Source of the DNA: Acytostelium subglobosum LB1
Taxonomy: Eukaryota > Evosea > Eumycetozoa > Acytosteliales > Acytosteliaceae
Length of the DNA: 64,000 bases
Direction of reading: 5' to 3'
Assembly: GCF_000787575.1 (NCBI RefSeq)
Contig: NW_012236510.1
Coordinates: forward strand, 477,435-541,434
Shown here in pieces: positions 10,657-22,954 of the stretch. The position numbers and the translations under genes are program-made. How positions within the stretch are numbered: position 1 is the stretch's first letter; every line of letters begins with the position of its first letter. A model generated the notes under the pieces. That model did no database searches and had not been told where the DNA came from. It worked only from the letters and a program-made list of their open reading frames with translations.

Positions 10657-11954
10657 TCACTTTGTTTGTATTGTCTCAAAGTATTGTAGACGATTGAGAA
10701 GGCTTGCAGATATAGTTCGTCGAGGGCCAGGGGGCGAGAGTGAGGATGGACGGGATGATTCCATTGGTGGCGTGATTGAGCAACAAAGCTCACCAGAGTC
10801 GCCTCGCCACAGTTGGCGTGGTGGTGAGCTGGCTGATCCCGAGCCATCGCTGCCCGTCTCCATGTGAATATGTACAGATGTTGTTGTTGTGGAGCATTGT
10901 TCACCAGTCTCGGATGGTGACTCCATTAAGTTGTTGAGTGAATGTACATTGACTTGTGGGAGTGGACACCAGTATTGGCCGTGATACTGGACGTCTCCCA
11001 CTCCCATCGTGTTGCCCATGTTCTCGAGGTAGAATGACCGCATGATCTCGACGTCCAGGGTCTTTAGTTGGTACTCCTTGGCATTGGCAACACTCCTACA
11101 ATAAAGATGATCGTACAATATCTTTCGGAACTGTTGTTTGGTCAACAGGCTATGTGGCGAAACAGAGAAATACAGGTCCTCACGTCCATTATCACACAAC
11201 AATATTGGGCGGCCATCAGTCGTGAATCGATCGAAACCAAAGTAGAACGATACCTCTTCCACCTCAACTTGGTAGTATTGCTTTATCAGTTCCTTCTTGG
11301 TTGGTGCTATAATATTTGATTGATTTAGTGAGTGGGATTCCTGATGATTACTTCGAAAGAATACATACCTCTATTATATTTACAGTAATGTTCGGTCGTT
11401 AGTTGGATGATGGTCTCGGATGGATCTTGGATAATGGTGCCCAGGAGTACTACTTTCTTGGTGTTGTGCTTGGTCAACTCCATGATGGTCTCAAACGTGT
11501 TGAGTAGTTTATAATCATTGACTCTCATCAGTAATTGTTTGTAATCACCATAGAATATTATACGAACGCCAGAGTTGAGGTAGGCCTCTAGTAACAGGGC
11601 ATTGTTGAGTAGTTCACCTAAGCCGCGGAGGTATCCAATGAACTTGGGCAGGTACTCTGGACCGCGTTGTTCCAAGGTGTAGAACCACATTGGATAGATG
11701 ATGGTGTGGATGCCCTGATCAAACATCATCAACAGGTGGTCCAATAACTTTCGGATGGCACTCTGGGAGTAGATGTCATAGTCGATGCGTACATTGTCGT
11801 CGTGTGGATTTGAGTTTGAATTTAGGCCATGCTCCATCAGGTAACTTCGTCTTGTTCCATCGAACGCATAGACCACGGACTTTTTGGATCCGGTCGACGA
11901 TACCAATTTGGCCACAGACTGATCAGATTGTTCCAGAAATTGAGTAAGCTCCAT
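10657..11954 (-). CDS. Rv3378c-like diterpene synthase/transferase homologue
   Basis: Exons 11954-11369 and 11306-10657 join in phase (AATAGAG|CACCA) to a 411-residue protein. From memory of the family, its order of motifs follows Mycobacterium Rv3378c, the tuberculosinol / tuberculosinyl-adenosine synthase with a cis-prenyltransferase fold. Seen here: AFDGTRR near residues 30-36, whose Asp is the expected catalytic residue; an Asp/Tyr-rich helix (RIDYDIYSQSAIRKLLDHLL); IIFYGDYKQLL near 130-140; PTKKELIKQYY; FYFGFDRFTTDGRPILL; and FRKILYDHLYCR near 255. About 110 extra residues at the C-terminus are Ser/Pro-rich and have no counterpart that I recall. No partner class II cyclase is visible nearby. 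The spliceosomal intron argues against contamination. The family call is fairly strong; substrate and product are unknown. Confidence 0.8.
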
Positions 11955-14026
11955 GATGTTGATATTATTGGATTGGAAAATGTTGGTTGAATAATTATTG
12001 ATTTGTTGATTGAGTGATTGGTGGAATAATTATTGATTGTTTGAATGAATGATTGGATTTAAAGGAGTTAAAGTTGAATGTGGTTGATCAGAATAAACTG
12101 ATTGATGGACAGTGAGTGACGGTGACAGTGACAGTTGGCTGATTGGATTATGTTATGTATATTTAGTTGTTGTTGGCGAATATTCAGATTGATGGTTGAC
12201 TACTACTTATTTGGATGGTTGACTGATTGACTACGTGATCAAACAATCAATCAATCAAATGGCAAGTTGGCAATGAGTAATAATATGTTGGTAGGAGTAT
12301 ACACTTGGGAAAGTAAATTGATGGATGGATGGTGCTGCTTTCCAGAGTTGATTATGAGTGAATCTGCCACAACTACACACCTCACTCTCACTTGCTCTCT
12401 TTGGTCAACTCCTCACTCACCCTCAAGTTGCTACACTCACTGTCTATTCACTCTCTCTCACTCACACTCTTTCTATCACCTAGGTGTCCCCGCCCACGAT
12501 AATATTGCAGTGACTCTCAGTATCTCGAGGTGACCTGGCCAAACCTAACCCGACTGAATGACTAGGACTATTATGAACTGACTAACTGAGACTGACTGTG
12601 GGTGGTACTGGATGGATGGATGATGACGATTAACTGAATAGGTTGTGTTGTGTTGTGTGTCTATGTGATGATGTGAGATGAGATTGATGGATTATGAGGG
12701 TGGACTGGATTGATGTAGTTGACAAATACAATTGTGTACTGGATTGTTAGTTTGATTGATTGATTGATTGATGGAATGGCGGGCACGTACTATAATGTGA
12801 TGGTAATGAATGGTGTTGTTGGTCGATGATGCAGTCAGTCAGTACACGGTATAATAATGTAAGATTGGAATTAAGAGATGCATAGCATTCATCCATCCAT
12901 CCATCAGTCTACCATTGTCACCTTCCTTCTCCTTTCCACCCATCATCATCTTTCAATCAATCCAACGATCATCATTGTTTTTGCCAATGTTGCCAACACA
13001 TTGTAGCGATCATTCTTTCATTCTTTCCTTTCTTTCATTCATTCATTCACCTTGGCGGGCAATAACAAAACAAACACTTTGGCAAAGGAAAGGAGGGGGT
13101 AGACGGTAAGAAGGGGAGGGGATGCGACCTTAGTCTGGTACATTCGCACTTGTGCTCCACAATCTGTATATTGAATGAACGACATCCACATCAATCAAAG
13201 TGCGAGATTTAACTTGTTGATTGGAGCACGGGTGATTGACGGAGGGAGGGGGAGGATGTGGCGCCGCGGCCAATGTCAGAGTGATTGTTTCCCCTGGTGT
13301 GGTGGTGTCAGCTGATGGGGTAGTGTGAGTGTGTGTGGTAGTGAATGAGTGATCACAAGTGATCACCCCCCGTCATGGCATTGCGTGTCCACTTGCCACC
13401 TATCCCAAGGTGATCGCATCGATGCGATGGAATGGCATCGCGGTGCGCCTCACACTGCGCCTCTTTGCAATCTTGTATAACAACTATAAGCACACTACCC
13501 CCTTAGGACAGGGTTTTAAACTTGATGTTCTGTTAATCGTTAATGTAGTCTTGTGAGTTAAGTGTTGTGTGTGTTATCTGTGTTGGTTGTGGATTGTGGT
13601 AGTTGTTGAGATTGAGTTGCAATCATGTGATTGAGTGAATTAGACCTGTGTGCGTGTGTGTGAGAATGATCAAAGTGATCAGAGCGTGGTTATTTGTTGT
13701 CCATATCAATGGAGTTGGCGGGCAACCTGTAATATGATGGATGCCCTGTCAGAACTCTTAGTTTTGTTTGACGACACGGTATTTATGATCGGGTGTATTT
13801 GATTGATTGTTTGATTGGTTGGTTGAATAAGCACCCGCAATATGGTTGGTAACAATTTTATTATTATTATTATACACACCTTCCATCCAATCCAGTGGTG
13901 TTACCAATTGAGAACTGGGAATTATTAATATATAGGGTTGTTGTTGTCGATTCCCTTCATTACAATGACCTGATATTGACTACCCTTATACCCTTATGGC
14001 CATACTCTTACCTTAACCCCCCCCCC
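11955..14026. other. Long intergenic region with simple repeats; no gene seen
   Basis: About 2 kb of ATTGATTG, GATGGATG and ATTCATTC tetranucleotide runs with patches of higher complexity near 12340-12560 and 13380-13530. The latter includes the palindrome GATCGCATCGATGCGATGG. Open frames here are short and repeat-derived. The region ends in a run of C abutting the assembly gap. Confidence 0.5.
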
Positions 14027-14126
14027 NNNNNNNNNNNNNNNNNNNNNNNNNNNNNNNNNNNNNNNNNNNNNNNNNNNNNNNNNNNNNNNNNNNNNNNNNN
14101 NNNNNNNNNNNNNNNNNNNNNNNNNN
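14027..14126. other. Assembly gap of exactly 100 N
   Basis: One hundred consecutive N, the usual placeholder for a gap of unknown size. It is preceded by a poly-C run (14017-14026) and followed by CATCATCACC repeats. An exon could be hidden here, so absence of genes around it is not secure. Confidence 0.99.
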
Positions 14127-14546
14127 CATCATCACCATCATCATTCATCAGATCCTCAAAGGTTGATCTGAATATGAATCATACCAGATTCACACATTGA
14201 GGTGATTGGTGTGCATTGAGTAATCATACTTCAATGGAGATGGGGAAATAGTACCAACATCATTGTAATTTGGTTGTGGCATCAATGAGCTAGCTCATTG
14301 TACTTGGAATATTTAAAACTCGGATATCTGATCATGATGATTGTGATGACAATGATGATGATGAGTATGATGTTGATGACGATGATCGAGTTATCCAGAG
14401 ATAGTTCCGTGCAGGGTGATACCAATCTCGTCCAATCCATCTCAATGTATTCCAACACAATCCAATGCAATCCAGCGAAGTCCAGCGCAACTCGTTGATC
14501 AGATTGATTGTGTACATGTACAACAGATTGATGATGTTGTTGTGTT
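14127..14546. other. Region between the gap and ATG14; no clear gene
   Basis: Begins with CAT repeats, then about 200 bp of ordinary complexity that could be the 3' end of a gene lost in the gap, then GATGATGA repeats. Positions 14430-14480 repeat TCCAATGCAATCCA-like decamers. Not assigned. Confidence 0.4.
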
Positions 14547-15873
14547 TTAGTATAATATCCTTTCAAGTTGTTCTACAACTTCCTCTGGCTGATCTGGTGT
14601 TGGTGCAAAGAAGTCTATGAACTCCCATTCCTCCTTGGATTCACCTTCGTCCAACGTGGTGTACTGAGTGCTGGTCGCCGGTGATTGTCCAGAGGCCAGT
14701 CGTTGATAAGTGAATGGACCCGATGAGCCAAGATTCGGTGAGGCCAACAGTTCGACCAAGTTGTGAAGGAAGTGCAAATGTGTGTCGGCAGGTGTCAGAA
14801 TGCCCTGTTGGAAGCGCAAGTATGATATATTCTCTCCAAGCAGGAACAATGACTTTTGATAATCTCTAGTCTTGGTCTTGTTGTTAAAGTACAAAGGGTA
14901 TTGTTGTTTCCTTTGTTGTTGTTGGGTGATGTACGCATGTTAATGAATGAATAGTGTCCATCGTTGGACGAGGGTGGGTTGGTACCTACGTTGGATCATC
15001 ATTCTGTTGTATGGTCGACTTTGAGCCAATGAATCGCATCTTGTGAGGCAGGGGAATGGAGAGGACTGTCGCTATCATGTCGGTAAGCTTGACAATATAG
15101 CCAAGTGTAGCTGATACAATGTCCTTTGGGTATTCTGATTGATTGATCGAGGGTCAGCATTGGGGTGTGTCCATGGCCACACTCACTCAATCCATTGTTA
15201 TACATACTCTGTAGTTTCTTATCGTTAATTACAATATTTACAATGATCACGTTGTCTGGTTCAACTGGTGACTGCATGATTGGAAGTATCTGGTTGGTGA
15301 TCTGGTCGATTACCTGTCGTCGTCGCAGAGTAAGCTTCATTCTGTTGTCATTGAGATCCAATCGTATACGTTCAATGCGCTCAGGCAGTAGGGTACACTC
15401 TGACTTGTCCGAGTTGTCATATGTAGCCTTATTCTTTTTGAGTAGATTACGTCTTGAACTTAGATATCGTTTCTTTGCTTCGATCATCTCGTGGTCGGCC
15501 TCTATCTCTTGTTTCATCGTATCATTCTTTTGTTTGAGTTGTGATAATTGAGCGCGACGACCAATAATATAAGACATCTTGGTCTCCCTTTCAATATCCT
15601 TTCTATGTGATTCCAAGTGATCCTCAATCAATCTCTTCATTGCCGTATTTACAGCACGTTTCTCTATAACATTCTCAATAAGTTCAAATACTCTGGTTTG
15701 ATCTGTTGTTATCCTTTTGTATGTCATACATATAGTTGTTAATCAATCATTCATTCATTCATTCAATCAATCAATCAATCAACTATTACATACTTTGTTA
15801 AACAATATTTACAATATGATTCTTGGAAGTTGTAATTTGTATTACATGAGCTACAGTTGAAGAAGAAGTCCAT
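14547..15873 (-). CDS. atg14: Autophagy protein ATG14 (PI3-kinase complex I subunit)
   Basis: ATG14 directs the VPS34-Beclin 1 complex to autophagosome initiation sites. Exons 15873-15794, 15713-15208, 15134-14990 and 14910-14547 join in phase to 364 residues. The 80-nt first exon supplies a paired zinc-binding motif, CSSCNTNY then CKYCLTK, as in the ATG14 N-terminus. It is followed by a long Lys/Glu/Arg-rich coiled coil (about residues 40-165; DHEMIEAKKRYLSSRRNLL). A globular part follows with YPKDIVSATLGYIVKLTDMI and PLPHKMRFIGSKSTI, the conserved ATG14/UVRAG (Vps38) region. The C-terminus (GENISYLRFQQGI) is also typical. UVRAG is the main alternative, but the N-terminal CxxC pairs and the absence of a C2 domain favour ATG14. 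Confidence 0.88.
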
Positions 15874-16437
15874 CACTTGATATTATATATGTTGATAGCA
15901 TTCTGCTGTCTATCTCTATAAAACTATTCTTTCTATCTATCTATCTGTCTATCTCTTTGTCCTTGGACATGAACCATTTGTGTAAATGAAGACAACCTTG
16001 ATCTTCTCAACTTATTTCATGACCTCCCCCCTTCATTTATTTCATTCCTCTCCTTACCAGTCAACAAACACACACAACTCATTCACACACACAACACAAC
16101 TCCAATCAATCAATCACTCTACTCTAAGTTTAAATGTGGTGGGTGGAGTTGATTGAATGAGGGTGTATTTATTAATGATAGTGTATGTGTGATTGTCATC
16201 CAAGTCACTACATGAGGCTTGGAGTAAAGCCAACATGTTGACTGGATGAGCACATATACACTCTCCAACAACTCTGACTCTCTCACAATGAATGTGTTGG
16301 AGTTGTGTTGTGTGTATGATGCTGCTACTATCAATCAATCAATCAATCAATCACTTAATCACTCAATCATCTGATCATACTTACTTTCCTTTATTATTAT
16401 TACATAGATATATATACATATTAGAAAGAAGTATAGG
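15874..16437. promoter_or_regulatory. Divergent intergenic region between ATG14 and the fucosyltransferase
   Basis: Must hold both promoters. Contains CTAT tetranucleotide repeats near 15930, a pyrimidine-rich stretch at 16022-16060, CAAT repeats, and a TATATATA element at about 16410, some 30 bp before the fucosyltransferase start. No gene seen. Confidence 0.4.
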
Positions 16438-18708
16438 ATGAAAGGAACACGTAACTGGCCTCGTAGGCCAATACTTGTTCTATTCTTATTGATATTGATA
16501 ATACTTGGATTCAGTGTTTCAAGGAATAATGCAGTCAGTGTATTAGTTTGGTCAGGAATAAATTGGTCTGGACTTGGTACCAGACCCTACAACACTCCCA
16601 ACTATGTTGGTCAAGACATTGACAAAGAGAAGACATGCAAATACCACTGTGACTTTCTATGTAAGCCACTCACTCATTCACTCACTCATCCAATCAATCA
16701 ATCACTCCGATCTCGAAATATTTCCACCAACCACACAATCCTGGAACAATTCCAAACACTCAATCATACTAACTTTTGAAAAAATAGATGACAAGTCGAA
16801 GCTGCCTAGCGCTGATGTGATTATGTTGGAAGGTCAACCACTTACAAAGGGTCTGTTGTATGAGTATCTTGAGAAGATACCGACGATTCCTCAAAAGGAG
16901 GTAGGCCAGACATTTTTGAATTATGGAGTGGAGCATGGTCGTTTCTTCCCAATCACTGAAGAGCCTAGATTCCTCGATCACATTGATCTCAACATGACCT
17001 ATCGTCTAGACAGCCAAGTGCCCATAACCTACGCCTGCTCGTGGGGTATGTACGCCAATGGCTCCATCAACAACTTCCCGGACGCCAAGGTCGTGCCCTT
17101 CAAGAAGAAGAAGAAGTCCGTCGCCATGCTCTCGTTCAACTGTGGTGTGGGCGGTGCCATCTTCCGAAGCTCGTACCTTGAGCACCTTATGGTGCACTTC
17201 CCGCTGGCCAGCTACGGCAACTGCATGCAGAACACCAAGTTGGACGCCGACGACAAGATGCCCGTCGAGACCTGGACAGACCTGGGTATGCAGCTCATGT
17301 ACAAGTCAAAGACGATGAGCAAGCATCTGTTTGGCGTGGCGTTTGAGAACAACAACCTCACAGACTACGTCACAGAGAAGGTGTACAACGTGTTGCTCGG
17401 TGGAACTGTTCCATTGTACATGGGTGCGCCCAATATCAACGAGTTTGTTCCAGAGAACAGTATCATCAATGTGGCCGACTTTGAGAGTCCGGCTGCACTT
17501 GGCAAATACCTCAAATACCTCTCTGGCAATGAGACCGCCTACAACGAATACTTTGCCTGGAAGAAGAAGCCCCTACCCCAATACTTTATCGAGAAGTACG
17601 AACAATGTATCTTCTATCAAGGTGAATGTCGTCTATGCACACTCATCACTGACAGGTTAGTCAAGGTATGTTTGGACACTGGGTGGGTGGGATATTTCCA
17701 GCCTCCAGCCCTCCCCATCACACTCTCGCCCACACTAACCCAATCAATCTATCAATCAATAACTTGTAGGAACACTATGAGAAGATTGAGAGGAATGATA
17801 AGCATCGTATTGAGTTTGGTGAGCCTGCTGCCATCGCATCTCAACTCAAGGGTGTACTTATGAAGCCCGAAAGTTGTATCAAGACTGTTGCCAAGGATCA
17901 TATTCAATCTATAGACGATCACTTCACATTCGAAGCATGGTTAATCCCCGTGAAGATGAAGAAAATGAGGTATGTCAATCATCCTCCATCACTCTCCCAT
18001 CACCTAACACTCACTCACTCACTCAATCAATCAATCATTCAATCAATTGATCAATCAATTAGGTTGTTCACAATTACAAAGGCATTGAGTGTTGAGATTA
18101 TTACAGAGTTCAACAGGAACTATTTACAGGTGTGCCTGGATCAAGTTGGTGAATGTTTGGTCAGTGAGAGTCCATTGGAGTATGGTCAGTGGAGACATGT
18201 TGCCGTCTCAATTGAGAGAGTTACACAAGGTCAAATCCGCATCAGTCTCTACATCAATGCTGCACTAGACTATCAAAAGGATGTCCACTTCTCATCGTTC
18301 AAAGTATTGCCAAAGTTTGACATGTTAGTTGGATGTCACGAGGGTATGTACCATCACACTCAATCACTCAATCACTCAATCACATTCACTTACTTTTTCA
18401 ATCAAACAACTTTAGCTGGATATGATGGTATATTGGATGATGTTACCGTGTGGAATAGGACATTGAGTGAGAGGGAGATATCGAAATCAATGTTCAAGAA
18501 GTTTAGAGGTGATGAGGCTGGTTTGATGTTGTACATGACGTTCAATGGACCAGCACCATTCGATTACTCTATCAATCGTCATCTGATCACTCATGAATCA
18601 TTGGAGGTGATACCGTTGGATCACAAACCATTGAACCTAAATTGTTGCAGTCAATTGACCAACGATACAAAGATATTGAATCCATATAAACCAGAGACAA
18701 TGGTATAG
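16438..18708 (+). CDS. GT10 alpha-1,3-fucosyltransferase with C-terminal LamG-like domain
   Basis: Likely Golgi type II enzyme that transfers fucose from GDP-fucose to glycans. Exons 16438-16660, 16788-17665, 17770-17969, 18063-18343 and 18416-18708 join in phase to 624 residues. Residues 12-27 (ILVLFLLILIILGFSV) form the signal anchor. The GT10 catalytic region spans about 75-370, with VAFENNNLTDYVTEKVYNVL (the family donor-site motif), GTVPLYMGAPNI and EYFAWKKKPLP. Residues about 390-590 look like a concanavalin/LamG jelly roll: FTFEAWLIPVKM, YGQWRHVAVSIE, GYDGILDDVTVWNRTLSERE. Fusion of a GT10 enzyme to LamG-like sequence suggests a glycan-binding module on the enzyme. Acceptor is unknown. 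Confidence 0.9.
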
Positions 18709-18984
18709 GTACCAGTCTCCAACATTCAATATCACTTTCCAAGTCTACTATTTATGGCGGTCCGCGTGGGACCCAAGAGAATCGTCGTTCTGATGAATGA
18801 ATGCTTAGAGGTTAATAATTTCCTGAATAGGTGATTGGTATTCATTCCAATGATTAATTAATAGTATAGTTTTATAATATAATTTATTAAGCTTCATCAC
18901 TTTATTTAGTCAATCTCTTTTATAGATAGTGATATTTATATAATAGATAAATATATCATTAATATCACATAATAATCAAAAGAC

Positions 18985-19718
18985 ATGGGATCCAGGAATA
19001 ACTCACAACTTCAACAAGTTCAGTATTATCAATATCAACAACATCGCTTAACTTTCAAAGACTCACTATATAACTTCTTAGGTATATTTATTGATATTTA
19101 TGATTATTCTGTACATTGTTATACCAAGATAAGTAATTATTCTTAATATAATAGTTGATATATTTAGATTTTATTAACTTAAATATTCTTTAATTAGTAT
19201 CAAAGTTTTGGTATGAGAGACATGTTAGGGATGTATTCAAAAGACTCAACTTCCCTCTACCAGATGGTCCAATGATTACAGCGATGAAACAAGCAATGAA
19301 TGATGATTGCATACTTATTGTGATTGATCCAATTAATCAAGGTGTCCAGGCCAGAATAGATATGGACTCCGTCCCTCCCCGTCCTGATTCTACCACAGTG
19401 TTGCACCAACTCAACACCATTTGGGATCGCTCAGGAGCCGTACCCCTTCTCCCTAACCAGGATCGAGTCTGGATATACTCAAGTCATCTTCACTTTGATA
19501 TCGGATGGTTGTTCAATCATCAACAAGACTGGATACGACACCAGGAAGGTTCTCCTGATATGGCGCACTTAATGGTCTGGTACCCTTTTGGAAAACGCCA
19601 AACCCAGAATCTCCAGCTCTTCAATGCCAACAACAAAGCTGAATTGAGAACTAGAATTCTGGAAGTGAATCCAAACCCAATCTCAACTAATACAATCACT
19701 TCAACTAAAAATGATTGA
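18985..19718 (+). CDS. Unrecognised 205-residue protein
   Basis: Exon 1 (18985-19081) and exon 2 (19198-19718) join in phase (G|TA). I do not recognise the family. The N-terminus is Gln/Tyr-rich (LQQVQYYQYQQHR). The body has a mixed alpha/beta look: WYERHVRDVFKRLNFPLPDG, DDCILIVIDPINQGVQARID, and HLHFDIGWLFNHQQDW. The C-terminus is Asn/Thr-rich. There is no signal peptide or membrane segment. Codon use matches neighbours. The 276-bp spacer before it contains a small GGTCC-GCGTG-GGACC hairpin at 18759-18773, in the 3' flank of the fucosyltransferase gene. Confidence 0.75.
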
Positions 19719-19845
19719 TTGAACTTCAAAATTCAAATTAATAGACGATGAAGTAAAATGGGAGAGGGCAAGGGTTGAACTTAGGACAAGTTCATTTAAT
19801 TCGCGCGCGCATTCATTACAGGGTACAGATAATATATAGATAGAT

Positions 19846-22760
19846 ATGGAGGACGACTCTAACAACAACAACAATAATAATAATGTTGATGAACTTGGTG
19901 AGGAGGAGTTTGAGGATGACGAGGAGTTCGCAAGCTTGGATATGCGTATAGACTCTGCTGCTGCGTCTTCACGTAGCAAGCTCCCTGCACAGTTTGAAAT
20001 TGACAATATACCAGGACTTTCTAGAAAGAAGAAATCAAAGAAGAAGGATGGAGAAAGCAATCCAGTATGATCATCTATGTCAATCAATCATTCAATCACA
20101 TCATTCACTCACTAGCTCACTCAATCAATCAATCAATGAATCAATGTATAGTTGACTAGACTACCAGAGAAGACAAAAGAACTTATTATGAAGGGAATGC
20201 AACAGTATACAGCCGGACAGTATCAAGAGGCATTGGACTCATTCTTTAAGGTGATGGAGTTGTCACCTAGATATCCTAGAACATACACGATGATGTCACT
20301 CATCTATCAGGACATGGGCAATGATAAGAAGGTGGCGTGGGCATTGTACCTCGCCGCCGAGGTCGGTGGTCGTTTGCCCGAGCTCTGGAAGCGTGCGGCA
20401 AAGGCATCGGTCAAGGTCAACGACTATGCCACGGCGATCAAGTGCTACAAGAGAGTGCTGCGACAGGACAAGGAGGACCTTGAGTCAATCTACGACCTCT
20501 CGTGTCTTTATGCCAACGAGGGCATCTACGACAAGGCCTACCTTGGGTTCAAGTCCTTGCACGCTCTGCGACCAGAAGACCCCTCTGTAATCACGTACCT
20601 GGTCAGCGTGGCGATATCTCTAGACAAGCTCGATGAGGCCATCGAGATCGTGGAGGCGGCCATGGACAATCAGTTTGGCAGGGACTTTGCTGAGCTGGAC
20701 CTGGACCTGTTCAACATCATGATGGAGCTCTATAACAAGGCGCGCGAGTTTGAAAAGACCGTGGACTTCTTCCCGCGAGTGCGCGCGCTCTTCCCCGACA
20801 ACATTGAGATACCACTGGACATCGTGCTCAATGCGGCCATCGCCTATTATTCAATGGGCGAGGAGAAGATGGGCGATGTATGCTATCGACAGATCATGAA
20901 GAACGATGTCAATTCAATTGGAGACATCTATTTCTCACTTGGTGAGAAGCTCAAAGAGCTAAACATGCTACAGAAGGCATTACCATTGTTCTTGGCATTG
21001 TTGAGATCTGACAATGTAAGTGGACCATTCATTCATTCGTTCATTCAATCAATCACTCACTCAATCAATCAATGTAGTTCGAGAAGAAGCAAGTATTATA
21101 CTATGTTGGATCGATATACAAGGACCTTCATGACCCTGTGACCGCCTCCAAGTATCTAGAGATTGGTATGTTGTTGATTGGATCGCTGGATCCCTCGACG
21201 TCCTATATGCGCGCATCACCCACTCACTCACTCAATCAATCAATCAATCAAACATAATAGCCGTCGAGGATGACCCGACATTCAAGGAGTCTGCCCTGCT
21301 GTTGTCAGACATATACAAGGAGCTGGGGCAATATGACATGTCCCTCAGCTTGCTGACAAATCTAAAGTCAGGTGATGGTATGTTGTCCAAGCTCGTCCGA
21401 TGATGGCTCACTCACTCACTCACTCACTCAATCCATCAATCAATCTAGGCACACAAGCAGGAGATGATGAGACTGAGGAAGAGAGATATAATTCAACTTT
21501 GAAGGACTTGGAGTCGAGGAAGGAGACATTGACATCGCAGGACGTTAGGGAGTTGACAAAGATTGCCGAGGATTACTTGGCACTGAAGAAGATTCCACAG
21601 TATCTTGGTATTGCGAGGGCTTTATTGCATGGCTCTACAAACGACATACGACTGCGCAATCCTAGTAAGCTGGCTGCTGCCCTCAATGAGGCCTACTACA
21701 ACAAGAAGAAGCGTGAGAACAGGAAAGAATACACCTATGTGCGAACGATATCCGATCGTCCAAACATCCCATTCGCAGAGAAGATGGAAGAGGATGACTA
21801 TTTCAAATTGGTCAATGATGTAAGTATCGATCAATCACTAGATTGAATGATTGATCACTGACATGGAATGGTTCCATTTCCACCCATCCCTCTCCCTCCC
21901 AATCGATCAATCAATGAATGAATATAGATGGCCAAGGTATTGTGCGCCAGACAAAGACATGATGAAGCAGCACAGTTGATTAGATATGCTTTGAAGAATG
22001 TCAAGTTGAACAATCCATCATACTCGCATCAGCTCAAGTTCTTCCTGGTGGGAATAGCCTACCAGCAGGACAAGCCATTCTTGGCATTCAGATACTTCAA
22101 GTACGCCTGTGACAGGAAGCCCTACAGCCACAGACTCTGGAACCTCTTCAACAAGGTGGTGAATTGGTCCAAGGGCGACTACTATATCTCCAACAAGCCA
22201 TTCCTCAACGTGTTGATGGAGAAGTATCCAAAGAGTTTGCCAATACGTATTATTGCCGGCAACTTTAGTATGCACAGCACGCCCAAGTGTTCACTGATCG
22301 AGTACCTCAAGGCCTACAAGTACAATTCCAAAGAGCCACTTCTCAACCTACTCATTGGCATCACCATACTCAATCAGGCAGCCAGCAGGAAGCAACCAGA
22401 TCGTCACAAGTTGGTCATAACAGCATTTACATTCCTCTACAAGTACAAGCAGTATGTATTATCAACCATGGACACTCTATCAATCACTCACTCACTCACC
22501 CAATCAATCAATCGATCTTATTTAGTGGACGACTTCCAGAAGAGACTCAGGAAGCATATTATAATATGGGTAGGGCAGCACAGCAACTTGGTATATTCTA
22601 CTTGGCCATTGATTATTATAACAAGGTACTGCAGTGCAAGGAGGAGAGTGAGGCCAGATATTCACTCAAGGCAGAGACTGCATTCAACCTTTCACTGATG
22701 TACAAGAAGGATAATCCAGAGTTGGCCAAACATTTGTTGGATCAATATTGTGTCATCTAA
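19846..22760 (+). CDS. TFIIIC TPR subunit (TFC4 / GTF3C3-like)
   Basis: Tetratricopeptide subunit of RNA polymerase III factor TFIIIC that bridges A-box binding to TFIIIB recruitment. Exons 19846-20064, 20152-21015, 21078-21165, 21261-21377, 21449-21819, 21928-22451 and 22526-22760 join in phase to 805 residues. The N-terminus is acidic and Asn-rich (DELGEEEFEDDEEFASL) followed by a Lys patch, as in TFC4/GTF3C3. TPR units then run from MKGMQQYTAGQYQEALDSFF onward; later blocks include KRVLRQDKEDLESIYDLSCLY and a C-terminal set ending HLLDQYCVI. It is slightly shorter than animal GTF3C3. Another TPR scaffold is possible, but the order of acidic N-terminus, central TPRs and C-terminal TPRs fits well. 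Confidence 0.85.
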
Positions 22761-22954
22761 TAACCTGCCTAATAATGACATTGTAAATACACATCACATC
22801 ATTCAAATAAATATCACCAGGACCTGTCTTGTCCAAGTTTGACAAGTCTGGTCGCGCGACCACAAAAGTGAACATCACACCCCACTCAAGCTCATTCATT
22901 CAGACTCATGCATGCAAGTATCTCAAACAGATACAGATAGCACGACAGATCAAG

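Noticed and set aside
12267-13556. Several 60-90 codon frames in the repeat-rich region before the gap
   Set aside because: They are made of tetranucleotide-repeat codons (Ser-Leu-Ser, Thr-His-Thr) with no splice pattern.
14298-14566. Frames on both strands over the GATGAT repeat before ATG14
   Set aside because: Met/Ile runs from a simple repeat.
22829-22954. Upstream in-frame ATG for the MutS gene
   Set aside because: Would add 42 residues before a leader that already looks like a mitochondrial presequence; 22955 is preferred, though not proven.
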